Both the position numbers and the translations under genes were made by a program. The notes below the pieces were generated by a model that was given only the letters and a program-made list of their open reading frames with translations, searched no databases and had not been told where the DNA came from. From assembly GCA_017550765.1 (NCBI GenBank), contig JAFZOC010000023.1, positions 1-6,671 on the forward strand: 6,671 bases of DNA. The letters run 5' to 3'. The first letter of the stretch is position 1. The number at the start of each line of letters is the position of its first letter. Below are positions 1 through 5,679 of this stretch, one piece after another. The DNA comes from Oscillospiraceae bacterium (GTDB taxonomy: Bacteria; Bacillota_A; Clostridia; Oscillospirales; Oscillospiraceae).

Positions 1-233
1 ATGATGACGGTGTCCAGCACCCGGCAGGCGTCGTAGAGGCCGTGGTCCTGCTTGAGCACCGACATGCGGCGCCTGGGCTCCAGCTCGCCGGAGAGGATCT
101 TGATGAAGGTGGATTTGCCCGCGCCGTTGGCGCCGATGATGCCGTAGCAGTTGCCGGCTACGAACTGCAGATCCACCTTGGAGAACAGCACGGACGGGCC
201 GAACTGCATGGAGAGGTCGTTGACGGTCAGCAT
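1..233 (-). CDS. ABC-F family ATP-binding protein, N-terminal fragment (partial at window edge)
   Basis: Only the first 77 codons plus two bases lie in the window; the gene runs off the left edge. The protein starts MLTVNDLSMQFG and carries a Walker A motif, GANGAGKST, at residues 34-42 and a Q-loop KQDH at 61-64. The GNCYGIIGANGAGKSTF context and the 'SVLKQDH' Q-loop are typical of soluble tandem-ATPase ABC-F proteins of the YkpA/YbiT type, which act on ribosomes rather than as membrane transporters. That family role is known; the role of this copy is inferred. The start is supported by an AGGAGG site at 242-247 on the minus strand, eight bases ahead of the ATG. Oddity: only 22 residues separate the Walker A lysine (K40) from the Q-loop glutamine (Q62), where relatives I recall have about 31, so a beta-strand-sized segment seems absent after LSGELEP. 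No transmembrane segments are seen in this part. Confidence 0.85.
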   Translation of the reverse strand, partial: MLTVNDLSMQFGPSVLFSKVDLQFVAGNCYGIIGANGAGKSTFIKILSGELEPRRRMSVLKQDHGLYDACRVLDTVI

Positions 234-263
234 AGAAGGATCCTCCTGTTCGGGATGAGGGGC

Positions 264-285
264 TCCGGCCGCCACGGCCGGGCCC
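264..285 (-). promoter_or_regulatory. GC-rich hairpin in the ABC-F 5' leader
   Basis: On the minus strand, CCGGCC (281-276) and GGCCGG (270-265) form a perfect 6-bp stem around a GTGGC loop. The stem is extended by GGGC (285-282) pairing with GCCC further 3', with one bulged A. It lies between the predicted promoter and the ribosome binding site at 242-247. No T-run follows, so it does not look like a terminator. It could simply be a stable leader fold or could tune translation; nothing here decides. Confidence 0.4.
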
Positions 286-319
286 GTGCGACGCCCCGGA
301 TCGGCGCCGCTGTCGATCC

Positions 320-348
320 ATGATAACACAGCGTGGCCCGCAAGGCAA
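320..348 (-). promoter_or_regulatory. Predicted sigma-A promoter for the ABC-F gene
   Basis: Read on the minus strand, a -35 box TTGCCT (348-343) is separated by 17 bp from a -10 box TATCAT (325-320). A TGT just before the -10 gives an extended -10 (TGn). The boxes match consensus at 4 of 6 and 5 of 6 positions. Transcription would begin near 313, leaving a leader of about 80 nt before the ATG at 233. Confidence 0.55.
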
Positions 349-463
349 GACGGGGAGCGCCGATCCGCGCGGAAAAGAGCGCGATGCCGTGCCCGGACCG
401 CAGAGAGCGCGGAGCAGGCCGCGGAGAGGCAGAGAGGCAGAAGAAGGCAGGGACAGAAAGGAG

Positions 464-501
464 CCAGAGCGGGCCTCTCCGTTGGGGGAGGCCCGCTCTG
501 G
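464..501 (-). terminator. Strong hairpin, likely terminator of the lipoprotein gene
   Basis: Bases 464-480 and 485-501 pair over 17 positions (one T-G pair) around a GTTG loop; the left arm begins CCAGAGCGGGCC. On the minus strand it lies 92 bp downstream of the lipoprotein stop and is followed by CTCCTTTCTGTCC, a pyrimidine-rich but imperfect T-tract. On the plus strand no T-run follows. A rho-independent terminator for the minus-strand gene is the simplest reading; the weak tract keeps this below certainty. Confidence 0.6.
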
Positions 502-580
502 CGGGATGCGCGGCCGTATGGCGGGATGCGCGGCCGTCTAGCGGGATGCGCGGCCGTCTGGCGGGATGCCGGGGCTGTCG
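501..580. repeat. 20-bp tandem repeat, about four units
   Basis: Three units share the 17-bp core GCGGGATGCGCGGCCGT and start at 501, 521 and 541; they differ only in the last three bases (ATG, CTA, CTG). A fourth unit at 561-580 begins GCGGGATGC and then diverges. Each intact unit contains the palindrome CGGCCG (511-516, 531-536, 551-556), so neighbouring units can pair with one another. The array lies in the 3' region of the minus-strand lipoprotein gene, and its first GCGGG can also pair with CCCGC in the adjoining hairpin. Confidence 0.9.
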
Positions 581-592
581 GGCCCGCGTCTG

Positions 593-2143
593 TCAGTCCA
601 CAATGACGTCCTTGGCGACCACCGTGCTGTCGGCGCCGTTGTAGAAGACCCAGTTGGCATAGATCGCCGTGTTGCCGGATCTGTCCGCACCGGCGGACAG
701 ATACCTCATGTACATGAAAGACTTCGGGTCGATCGCGCCGGGCGTGAGACCGCTGCTGAGGGAGCCGGTCACCACATCGCTGGAGATCTTCACGCTCTCC
801 TTGTCGCCGTAGGTGTAGCGGTACAGGGTCCCGATGTCGAGATAGGTGTCGCCGACATCCGTCTCCATATCTTTGAAGTAGTACACGGTCTTCCCGTCGG
901 TGCTGATCCGGTAGTTGGAATAGATGGTGTCGGACCAGGAGTAGCGGATGATGCCGACGCCGGAGGAGATCTTGGTGGGCTCTTTGTCGCCGACCCTGTA
1001 CACATAGAGGGAGCCTTCACTGTCGTCGCAGTTCTTGAGGTAGTACACGCAGTCCCCGTTGTAGGGGACGTCGAAGAGGTCGACGCTGCTGGCGATCCTG
1101 GCGGGATCGCCCACAGTCGCGCCGTCCAGCTTGGCGCAGAAGAGGGTATCGTCTTCGTCGATGTAGAAGAGCTGGCCGTTGCAGATATCCATCTCTTCGA
1201 TGCCGGAGAGGAGCTTCTCCCGCTCGCCCTGGTCGTCCAGGTAGTACAGGCTGCTGCTCTTCTCGCCTTCGACCAGGATGTACAGGCCCCGGATGCTCCC
1301 GCTCTCGTCCAGGGAGAAGGGACCGTTGATCGTGTAGGGCCCGGATGCCGGCTCGTTGGGGAGCCTGTACTTGATCGGCTCCTGTCCGGCGGGCTTCAGA
1401 TACAGGACGTCGGCCCAGAGGCTGTATGCGACGGCGCAGCTGCCGCTGCGGTCGAACATGGCGCGGGAGACGCCGTAGCTGGAGGAGAGCGTCATGGTGC
1501 CCAGTTTGAGCTTCTCTCCGTTCTCATAGAGGTAGACCGTGATGTCTTTGCCGTCCTCGATGCACCAGATGGCGTTTTCGCCGTTCTTGGAGACGGCTTT
1601 GAGGCCGAGAGAGACATAGCTCTCATAGCTGCCGATCTTCTCCGGCTCCGTGGCGTCCGCAGGCAGCAGGAAGATCTTCCCGTCAGAGGCATAGAGGAGC
1701 TGAGAGCCCTCCAGATAGTACCCGGCCTGCTTGCCGAGGGCCATGTCGGTCCCGTCGGCATAGAAGTAGCGGTGGACGACGTCCTCTTTGTCCGTGTAGA
1801 GGGCGCAGGTATCCTTGACGGATATGATGCTGGCGACCTCCGAGGCGATGGTGACTTTGCCTTCAGGCTCGGGGAACTGCGGGAACAGGGTGAGCTGGCC
1901 GTCCTGCTCCAGGACGACGGCCTTCTGCCGGTCGGGAGAAATGGAAGCGCGGGCATGGTCGCCCATGATCTTGACCGCGGTGTCGGTGACCGGCGACAGG
2001 TACAGCGTACCTTCTTCATCGATCTGTCCGGCGACGGAGGTGTTCTCAAAACTCACGACGTCCTTCGTCCCGAGAACGCCGCCGCAGGCGCAGAGCAGGA
2101 GCAGCATGGACAGTGCCATCAGTAGAGCCAGGGCCTTTTTCAT
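593..2143 (-). CDS. Putative lipoprotein with beta-propeller-like repeats, function unknown
   Basis: A 516-aa secreted protein. The N-terminus is a lipoprotein signal: MKK, a hydrophobic stretch (residues 4-17) and a lipobox ending LCAC, so Cys20 is the probable lipidated residue, tethering the protein to the outer face of the membrane. The rest is built of short strand-rich repeats with Tyr-Tyr, Gly-Asp-Lys and Ile-Ser-Ser signatures. The clearest pair is residues 367-396 and 420-457, both with the pattern YY.K...G.LY.Y..GDKE..KISS.V, like blades of a TolB/DUF5050-type propeller. No catalytic motif is evident. The frame stays open far upstream to 2866, but that part is antisense to the pseudouridine synthase. 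ATG 2143 is chosen because it begins the signal peptide, has AAAGGAGAG just upstream and sits below a good promoter. The ligand or partner is unknown; sensing or cell-envelope binding is only a guess. Confidence 0.85.
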   Translation of the reverse strand: MKKALALLMALSMLLLLCACGGVLGTKDVVSFENTSVAGQIDEEGTLYLSPVTDTAVKIMGDHARASISPDRQKAVVLEQDGQLTLFPQFPEPEGKVTIASEVASIISVKDTCALYTDKEDVVHRYFYADGTDMALGKQAGYYLEGSQLLYASDGKIFLLPADATEPEKIGSYESYVSLGLKAVSKNGENAIWCIEDGKDITVYLYENGEKLKLGTMTLSSSYGVSRAMFDRSGSCAVAYSLWADVLYLKPAGQEPIKYRLPNEPASGPYTINGPFSLDESGSIRGLYILVEGEKSSSLYYLDDQGEREKLLSGIEEMDICNGQLFYIDEDDTLFCAKLDGATVGDPARIASSVDLFDVPYNGDCVYYLKNCDDSEGSLYVYRVGDKEPTKISSGVGIIRYSWSDTIYSNYRISTDGKTVYYFKDMETDVGDTYLDIGTLYRYTYGDKESVKISSDVVTGSLSSGLTPGAIDPKSFMYMRYLSAGADRSGNTAIYANWVFYNGADSTVVAKDVIVD

Positions 2144-2195
2144 CTCGATCTCTCCTTTTGTCGTTCTGTTATGGGGCTGCCGATCGTATAAAAAC

Positions 2196-2224
2196 ATCAT
2201 ATCACAGCCGGATCTACATGGCAA
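2196..2224 (-). promoter_or_regulatory. Predicted sigma-A promoter for the lipoprotein gene
   Basis: On the minus strand, TTGCCA (2224-2219) and TATGAT (2201-2196) are separated by exactly 17 bp, each matching consensus at 5 of 6 positions, with a TGA extended -10. The expected start near 2189 gives a leader of about 46 nt, including the AAAGGAGAG ribosome binding site. It lies in the 140-bp gap after the pseudouridine synthase gene, so the lipoprotein can be expressed independently of it. Confidence 0.75.
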
Positions 2225-2283
2225 GCCCTTCCGGGCGCGCGTCTGGGGGACAGGTGTCGCAAAAAACGCATAGGGGACGATCC

Positions 2284-3252
2284 TCATCCTTCCCCCTCCC
2301 CGAAGTACTTCTCCACGAAGTCCACCTTCTCCACGGTGAACTCCCGGCCGCGGAGGTAGTCCAGGATCCCGGCGTCGGTGGGGAAGTCGAAGCGGAGCCT
2401 GTAGGAATAGAGGGCCTGGCCGCTCTCGTCGTAGTTTTTGTTGAAGCGCTCCCGGCCGTACTTGCCGTCCCCCAGCAGGGGCCAGCCGGCATGGGCCATC
2501 TGGACGCGGATCTGGTGGGTGCGCCCGGTGAGGAGCCGGCACTCCACCAGGCTCAGGGGGCCCCTGCTGCGCAGGACCCTGTACTCCGTGACGGCGGTGC
2601 GGGCGCCGGGCTCGGGCTTCGCCTTCACGAAGACCTGGTTCTTCCGGGCGTCCTTGAAGAGGAAGTCCTCCAGCCGGCCCTCGGCGGGGACCGGCCGCCC
2701 CTGGACCACGCAGAGGTAATACTTCTCGATCTCCCGGTCCCGGATCTTGTCGTTGAGGATCCGCAGGGCCTCGGCGTTCTTGGCGGCGATGACGATCCCG
2801 CCGGTGTTGCGGTCGATGCGGTTGCAGAGGGCCGGCGCGAAGGAATGCTCCTCCCGGGGCCGCCACTCGCCCTTCTGGGCCAGATAGGCCTGGATATGGG
2901 CGATGAGGGTGTTGTAGTCCCAGGTCCCGGCGCTGTGGCAGAGGACGCCGGGCTTCTTGTCCGCCAGGAGGATGTTCTCGTCCTCGTAGACGATCGTGAG
3001 GCGGGGCGTCCCCACTTTGAGGTAGGAATTCTCCTCCCGCGGGGCCTCGAAGAACTCATCGTTGATGTATAGCTGGAGAACGTCCCCCACCTGGAGGCGC
3101 AGATCCCGCTTGGCGCCCTTGCCGTTGACCTTGATGCGCTTGAGGCGGATGTATTTCTGCAGCAGGCTCTCCGGCAGCAGCGGCACCGCCTTGGACACGA
3201 AACGGTCCAGCCGCTGGCCGGCGTCGTTGGCTCTCACCGTCAATTCTTTCAT
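2284..3252 (-). CDS. RluA-family 23S rRNA-type pseudouridine synthase
   Basis: A 322-aa enzyme predicted to convert specific uridines in RNA (probably 23S rRNA) to pseudouridine in the cytoplasm. An S4 RNA-binding domain occupies about residues 5-65 (RLDRF, then LLQKYIRLKRIKVNG). The catalytic domain covers about 85-315. The active-site motif is NRIDRNTGG (144-152) with Asp147 as the likely nucleophile, where most family members have HRLDR.TSG. A second family motif, LLTGRTHQIRVQMAH, lies at 240-254, followed by GDGKYG (261-266). Length is normal for RluC/RluD. The start at 3252 is favoured by an AAAGGG site (3266-3261) and because a longer frame would cross the promoter. The gene is transcribed away from yceD-rpmF from an overlapping divergent promoter. 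Family is sure; the exact target uridine, and hence RluC versus RluD naming, is not. Confidence 0.93.
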   Translation of the reverse strand: MKELTVRANDAGQRLDRFVSKAVPLLPESLLQKYIRLKRIKVNGKGAKRDLRLQVGDVLQLYINDEFFEAPREENSYLKVGTPRLTIVYEDENILLADKKPGVLCHSAGTWDYNTLIAHIQAYLAQKGEWRPREEHSFAPALCNRIDRNTGGIVIAAKNAEALRILNDKIRDREIEKYYLCVVQGRPVPAEGRLEDFLFKDARKNQVFVKAKPEPGARTAVTEYRVLRSRGPLSLVECRLLTGRTHQIRVQMAHAGWPLLGDGKYGRERFNKNYDESGQALYSYRLRFDFPTDAGILDYLRGREFTVEKVDFVEKYFGEGEG

Positions 3253-3283
3253 AAAGACAGCCCTTTCCGCTGGTGTTTTTTGT

Positions 3284-3312
3284 ATTATACACCGGAAAAT
3301 AAGCCTTGACAA
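3284..3312 (-). promoter_or_regulatory. Sigma-A promoter for the pseudouridine synthase
   Basis: On the minus strand the -35 box is TTGTCA (3312-3307, 5 of 6 matches) and the -10 box is a perfect TATAAT (3289-3284), 17 bp apart. Transcription should begin near 3277, about 25 nt before the ATG. Its -35 box overlaps the -35 box of the plus-strand promoter by five bases. Confidence 0.8.
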
Positions 3313-3334
3313 GTGATGTCGCTTCTACTATAAT
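3306..3334 (+). promoter_or_regulatory. Perfect-consensus sigma-A promoter for yceD-rpmF
   Basis: TTGACA (3306-3311) and TATAAT (3329-3334) both match consensus at every position, with the ideal 17-bp spacer. The start should fall near 3341, leaving a leader of about 34 nt before the ATG at 3375. Such a strong promoter fits the high demand for ribosomal protein L32. Confidence 0.92.
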
Positions 3335-3374
3335 GTCTAGGCGACTGCAGCGAGGTATGCCCTGAGGTGAGCGA

Positions 3375-3869
3375 ATGAGGCTGGATCTGAGCAAGATCAT
3401 AGAGGTCCCCGGCGGCTCGGTCCCCTTCTCCTGCGAGCTGGAGACGGACCGTCTGGACGCCCCTTCCGTCCTTTGCTACAAGGGCAGGCCCCATGCAGAG
3501 GGCCGTGTGTATAACGAGGCCGGCGTGCTGCATCTGGAGGGGACGCTGCGGGCGGAGATGACCTGCATCTGCGACCGCTGCGGCAAGACCTTCGACAGCG
3601 TGAAGGAGACGCAGCTGGACTGCGTGATCGTGGAAGAGGAGAGCGAGGACCATCCGGAGCTCTTCGTCCTGGAAGGCAACGAGATCGACCTGGACGAGCT
3701 CCTCTCCACCTGCTTCATCCTGGACATGGAGACCAAGTTCCTCTGCAGAGAGGACTGCAAGGGCCTCTGCTCCAGCTGCGGCGCGGATCTCAACTTGGGC
3801 CCCTGCGGATGCAGGAAAAAGATCGATCCAAGATTTGCTGTGCTTGAGCAGCTTTTGGATAAAGAATAA
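3375..3869 (+). CDS. YceD/DUF177 family protein, cysteine-rich
   Basis: A 164-aa cytoplasmic protein of the DUF177 (YceD, B. subtilis YlbN) family, which almost always sits just before rpmF and is linked in E. coli to accumulation of 23S rRNA. Family features seen here are the N-terminal strand-rich half, the CICDRCGK motif (Cys64, 66, 69), the acidic EIDLDELL stretch (103-110) and a C-terminal cluster CREDCKGLCSSCG...CGC (Cys124, 128, 132, 135, 144, 146). The paired cysteines suggest metal, probably zinc, binding; this is common in clostridial members and is an inference from spacing. GAGGTGA (3364-3370) is the ribosome binding site. The stop is 38 bp before rpmF, and the two share the perfect promoter at 3306-3334. 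Its molecular role remains poorly defined. Confidence 0.9.
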   Translation: MRLDLSKIIEVPGGSVPFSCELETDRLDAPSVLCYKGRPHAEGRVYNEAGVLHLEGTLRAEMTCICDRCGKTFDSVKETQLDCVIVEEESEDHPELFVLEGNEIDLDELLSTCFILDMETKFLCREDCKGLCSSCGADLNLGPCGCRKKIDPRFAVLEQLLDKE

Positions 3870-3887
3870 TAGCTGCTCAGAACAGCT
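3845..3887 (+). promoter_or_regulatory. Two competing hairpins at the yceD-rpmF junction
   Basis: TGAGCAGCT (3845-3853) is a perfect 9-bp inverted match to AGCTGCTCA (3871-3879), across the yceD stop codon. The same AGCTG (3871-3875) can instead pair with CAGCT (3883-3887) over a 7-nt loop. The two folds exclude one another. They end 7 nt before the AGGAGGTG ribosome binding site of rpmF (3895-3902). No T-run follows, so this is not a terminator. A role in setting L32 translation or mRNA processing is possible but unproven. Confidence 0.4.
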
Positions 3888-3907
3888 TGTGATCAGGAGG
3901 TGTCAAC

Positions 3908-4093
3908 ATGGCAGTCCCGAAAGGAAAAGTCTCCAGACAGCGGCGTGACAAGCGGCGCTCTTCCCACTGGAAGCTCACCGCCCCCAGCATCGTGAAGTGC
4001 CCCAACTGCGGCGAGTTCTGCATGCCCCATCGTGCTTGCCCCCACTGCGGACAGTACAAGGGCCGCGTGGTCGTCCCCGTTGAGGAGAAGTGA
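3908..4093 (+). CDS. rpmF: 50S ribosomal protein L32
   Basis: A 61-aa structural protein of the large ribosomal subunit. The start [21 protein letters not shown] is diagnostic for L32, and the zinc-ribbon cysteines are complete: CPNC (Cys31, Cys34) and CPHC (Cys44, Cys47), so this is the zinc-binding (C+) form. The basic N-terminus contacts rRNA and the C-terminus ends in [16 protein letters not shown] (3895-3902), a full match to the anti-Shine-Dalgarno sequence, lies five bases before the ATG. It follows yceD in the usual order. It is closed by a terminator at 4103-4141, and it is not followed by plsX as in many bacteria. Confidence 0.97.
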   Translation: MAVPKGKVSRQRRDKRRSSHWKLTAPSIVKCPNCGEFCMPHRACPHCGQYKGRVVVPVEEK

Positions 4094-4102
4094 AAAAGCT
4101 CG

Positions 4103-4141
4103 AGGAGGAGAGGCTGAGCCCGCTCCTCCTTTTGCTATTTT
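4103..4141 (+). terminator. Rho-independent terminator after rpmF
   Basis: AGGAGGAG (4103-4110) pairs perfectly with CTCCTCCT (4123-4130). Inside it, GGC (4112-4114) and GCC (4118-4120) extend the fold. The stem runs straight into TTTGCTATTTT (4131-4141), a T-rich tract with a three-base interruption. It begins ten bases after the rpmF stop. The broken T-run may allow some read-through into the DUF512 gene. Confidence 0.75.
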
Positions 4142-4221
4142 GGGGAACTCCCGTCTCCCCGGCCTGGCGCCAGACCATTTACGCACATGGGCGGCCTTCG
4201 TGTTCGCCCGCCGATGAGGAT

Positions 4222-4240
4222 GGGCAGCGGATAGCTGCCC
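4222..4240 (+). promoter_or_regulatory. Hairpin abutting the DUF512 ribosome binding site
   Basis: GGGCAGC (4222-4228) and GCTGCCC (4234-4240) form a perfect 7-bp stem with loop GGATA. It ends three bases before the weak GGAG site (4244-4247) of the gene starting at 4254. A second smaller stem, GGGCG/CGCCC (4189-4193 with 4205-4209), lies upstream. No T-run follows. It may limit ribosome access; that is an inference. Confidence 0.45.
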
Positions 4241-4253
4241 GACGGAGCGCACT

Positions 4254-5621
4254 ATGGACCACATCATCCGAGCCATCGACCCCACGAGCCCCCTGCGGCA
4301 CCACGTGAAGGTCGGAGACAACCTGATATCCATCAACGGCAAGCGGGTGCTGGACGTGCTGGACTATAAGTTCTACGCCTACGACACCCGGCTGGACGTG
4401 CTCCTGCGCCGGCCGGACGGGACGGAATACCACGTATCCGTCCACAAGCGGGAGGGCGGCGACCTGGGCCTGGATTTCGAGAGCTATCTCATGGACAAGC
4501 CCCGCTCCTGCGCCAACAACTGCGTCTTCTGCTTCATCGACCAGCTGCCCCCGGGCATGCGGAAGACCATGTACTTCAAGGACGACGACGCGAGGCTCAG
4601 CTTCCTGCTGGGCAACTACATCACGCTGACGAACCTCTCCCCCCGGGAGATCCAGCGGATCTGCGATCTGCATGTGAGCCCGGTGAACATCTCCGTCCAC
4701 ACCACGGACCCGGCGCTGCGCTGCCGGATGCTGCGCAATCCCCGGGCCGGGGCCTGCATGGAGATCATGGGCCGCTTCGCCGCGGCGGGGATCGTGATGA
4801 ACTGCCAGATCGTCTGCTGCCCCGGCTGGAACGACGGGGCGTCCCTGCAGCGGACCATGGAGGACCTGGCGGCGCTGTACCCGGCGGTCCACAGCGTCAG
4901 CATCGTGCCCGTGGGCCTGACCAGATACCGGGAGGGCCTGGCGGAGCTCACGCCCTTCACGGCGGAGCACGCGGCAGAGACCATCGACCAGGTCACCGCC
5001 TTCGGCGACGCCTGCGTGGAACGATACGGCACCCGGATCTTCTGGTGCGGGGACGAGATGTATCTGGAGGCCGGGCGGGAGCTTCCCCCGGACGAGTTCT
5101 ACGAGGAGCACACCCAGCTGGAGAACGGCGTGGGCATGCTCCGCCTGCTGGAGACGGAGTTCCGCTCCGCGCTGCGTCTCTCGGACGCGCCGGACGGCGT
5201 GCCCTTCTCCATCGCCACCGGCACCGCCGCGGCCCCCTTCTTCGAGGGCCTGCTGGCGGAGGCGAAGGAAAAATGGCCGGAGCTGGACGGCCGGGTCTAT
5301 GCCATCGAGAACGACTTTTTCGGTCACAGCATCACCGTGGCGGGCCTCATCACCGGCCGGGACCTGATCCGGCAGCTGCAGGGCAGGGATCTGGGCGAGA
5401 GGCTCTTCATCTCCCAGAACATGCTCCGCCGGGAGGAGATGGACTTCCTGGACGACGTGAAACTGGAGGAGGCCGCGGCGGCCCTGGGCCTGCCCGTCTA
5501 TCACACCGAGGCCGACGGTTTCGCCCTCTGGGACGCGATCTCCGGCGACATGCTGCCGGAAGTGAAGATCCCGCGCCCCGCCCGGGAGGACACGGAATAT
5601 TACCAGTACAATCAGAACTGA
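4254..5621 (+). CDS. PDZ / radical SAM / DUF512 protein of unknown reaction
   Basis: A 455-aa cytoplasmic protein of the COG1625 type. A PDZ-like domain fills residues 1-65 (VKVGDNLISINGKRVLDVLD). A radical SAM core follows, with the cluster motif CANNCVFC (Cys86, Cys90, Cys93, CX3CX2C), then YITLTN (122-127) and NISVHTTDP (145-153). The DUF512 domain makes up roughly residues 225-440. The family is widespread in Clostridia and Cyanobacteria, and I know of no established substrate. The start is fixed by an in-frame stop at 4215 and by GGAG six bases before the ATG; no other start codon fits. It is probably co-transcribed with the Nudix and der genes downstream. All three cluster cysteines are present, so the enzyme looks intact. 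The link to ribosome assembly rests only on neighbouring genes. Confidence 0.92.
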   Translation: MDHIIRAIDPTSPLRHHVKVGDNLISINGKRVLDVLDYKFYAYDTRLDVLLRRPDGTEYHVSVHKREGGDLGLDFESYLMDKPRSCANNCVFCFIDQLPPGMRKTMYFKDDDARLSFLLGNYITLTNLSPREIQRICDLHVSPVNISVHTTDPALRCRMLRNPRAGACMEIMGRFAAAGIVMNCQIVCCPGWNDGASLQRTMEDLAALYPAVHSVSIVPVGLTRYREGLAELTPFTAEHAAETIDQVTAFGDACVERYGTRIFWCGDEMYLEAGRELPPDEFYEEHTQLENGVGMLRLLETEFRSALRLSDAPDGVPFSIATGTAAAPFFEGLLAEAKEKWPELDGRVYAIENDFFGHSITVAGLITGRDLIRQLQGRDLGERLFISQNMLRREEMDFLDDVKLEEAAAALGLPVYHTEADGFALWDAISGDMLPEVKIPRPAREDTEYYQYNQN

Positions 5622-5679
5622 GGGACCGGAGCGGCTGCCCCGGGATCCCGCCAAAACGACCGGAACGGAGGAGACGCAT

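Larger units (their letters stand above)
234..592. other. 359-bp intergenic region without a credible gene
   Basis: This gap lies between the ABC-F start and the lipoprotein stop, both minus-strand genes. From left to right it holds the ABC-F ribosome binding site and leader hairpin, the predicted promoter (320-348), a purine-rich stretch (about 400-470, with GAGAGGCA repeated twice at 424-439), a 17-bp hairpin (464-501) and a 20-bp tandem repeat (501-580). Short open frames exist on the plus strand, but they are Arg/Gly/Ala-rich, run across the hairpin and the repeats, and lack a family signature, so I do not call them genes. Confidence 0.75.

Noticed and set aside
501..580. CRISPR array
   Set aside because: The 20-bp units abut one another with no unique spacers, and no cas gene is present.
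286..644. Small plus-strand open frames in the intergenic region
   Set aside because: They are Arg/Gly/Ala-rich, run through the hairpin and the tandem repeat, and show no convincing ribosome binding site or known domain.
566..2125. A 519-codon open frame on the plus strand, antisense to the lipoprotein gene
   Set aside because: The translation is Val/Asp/Gly/Ala-rich with no family motif. The minus strand has a signal peptide, ribosome binding site and promoter. Long antisense frames are expected from the codon bias of a high-GC genome.
2261..2295. Terminator after the pseudouridine synthase: GGGGA (2273-2277) with TCCCC (2291-2295), and A6 at 2261-2266 (T6 on the minus strand)
   Set aside because: The stem is only 5 bp with a 13-nt loop and six bases separate it from the T-run. 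It is possible but too weak to list as a feature.
2144..2866. Upstream extension of the lipoprotein frame, giving 757 residues
   Set aside because: This part is Pro/Arg/Gly-rich and lies over the pseudouridine synthase gene in another frame. The signal peptide, ribosome binding site and promoter all mark 2143 as the start.
3253..3312. A 20-residue N-terminal extension of the pseudouridine synthase from an ATG at 3312
   Set aside because: It would place the TATAAT box inside the coding sequence and lacks a good ribosome binding site. The start at 3252 has one and leads directly into the S4 domain.
4142..4253. Riboswitch or T-box leader before DUF512
   Set aside because: The stretch is short, and I see no T-box or known riboswitch core; only simple stems are visible.
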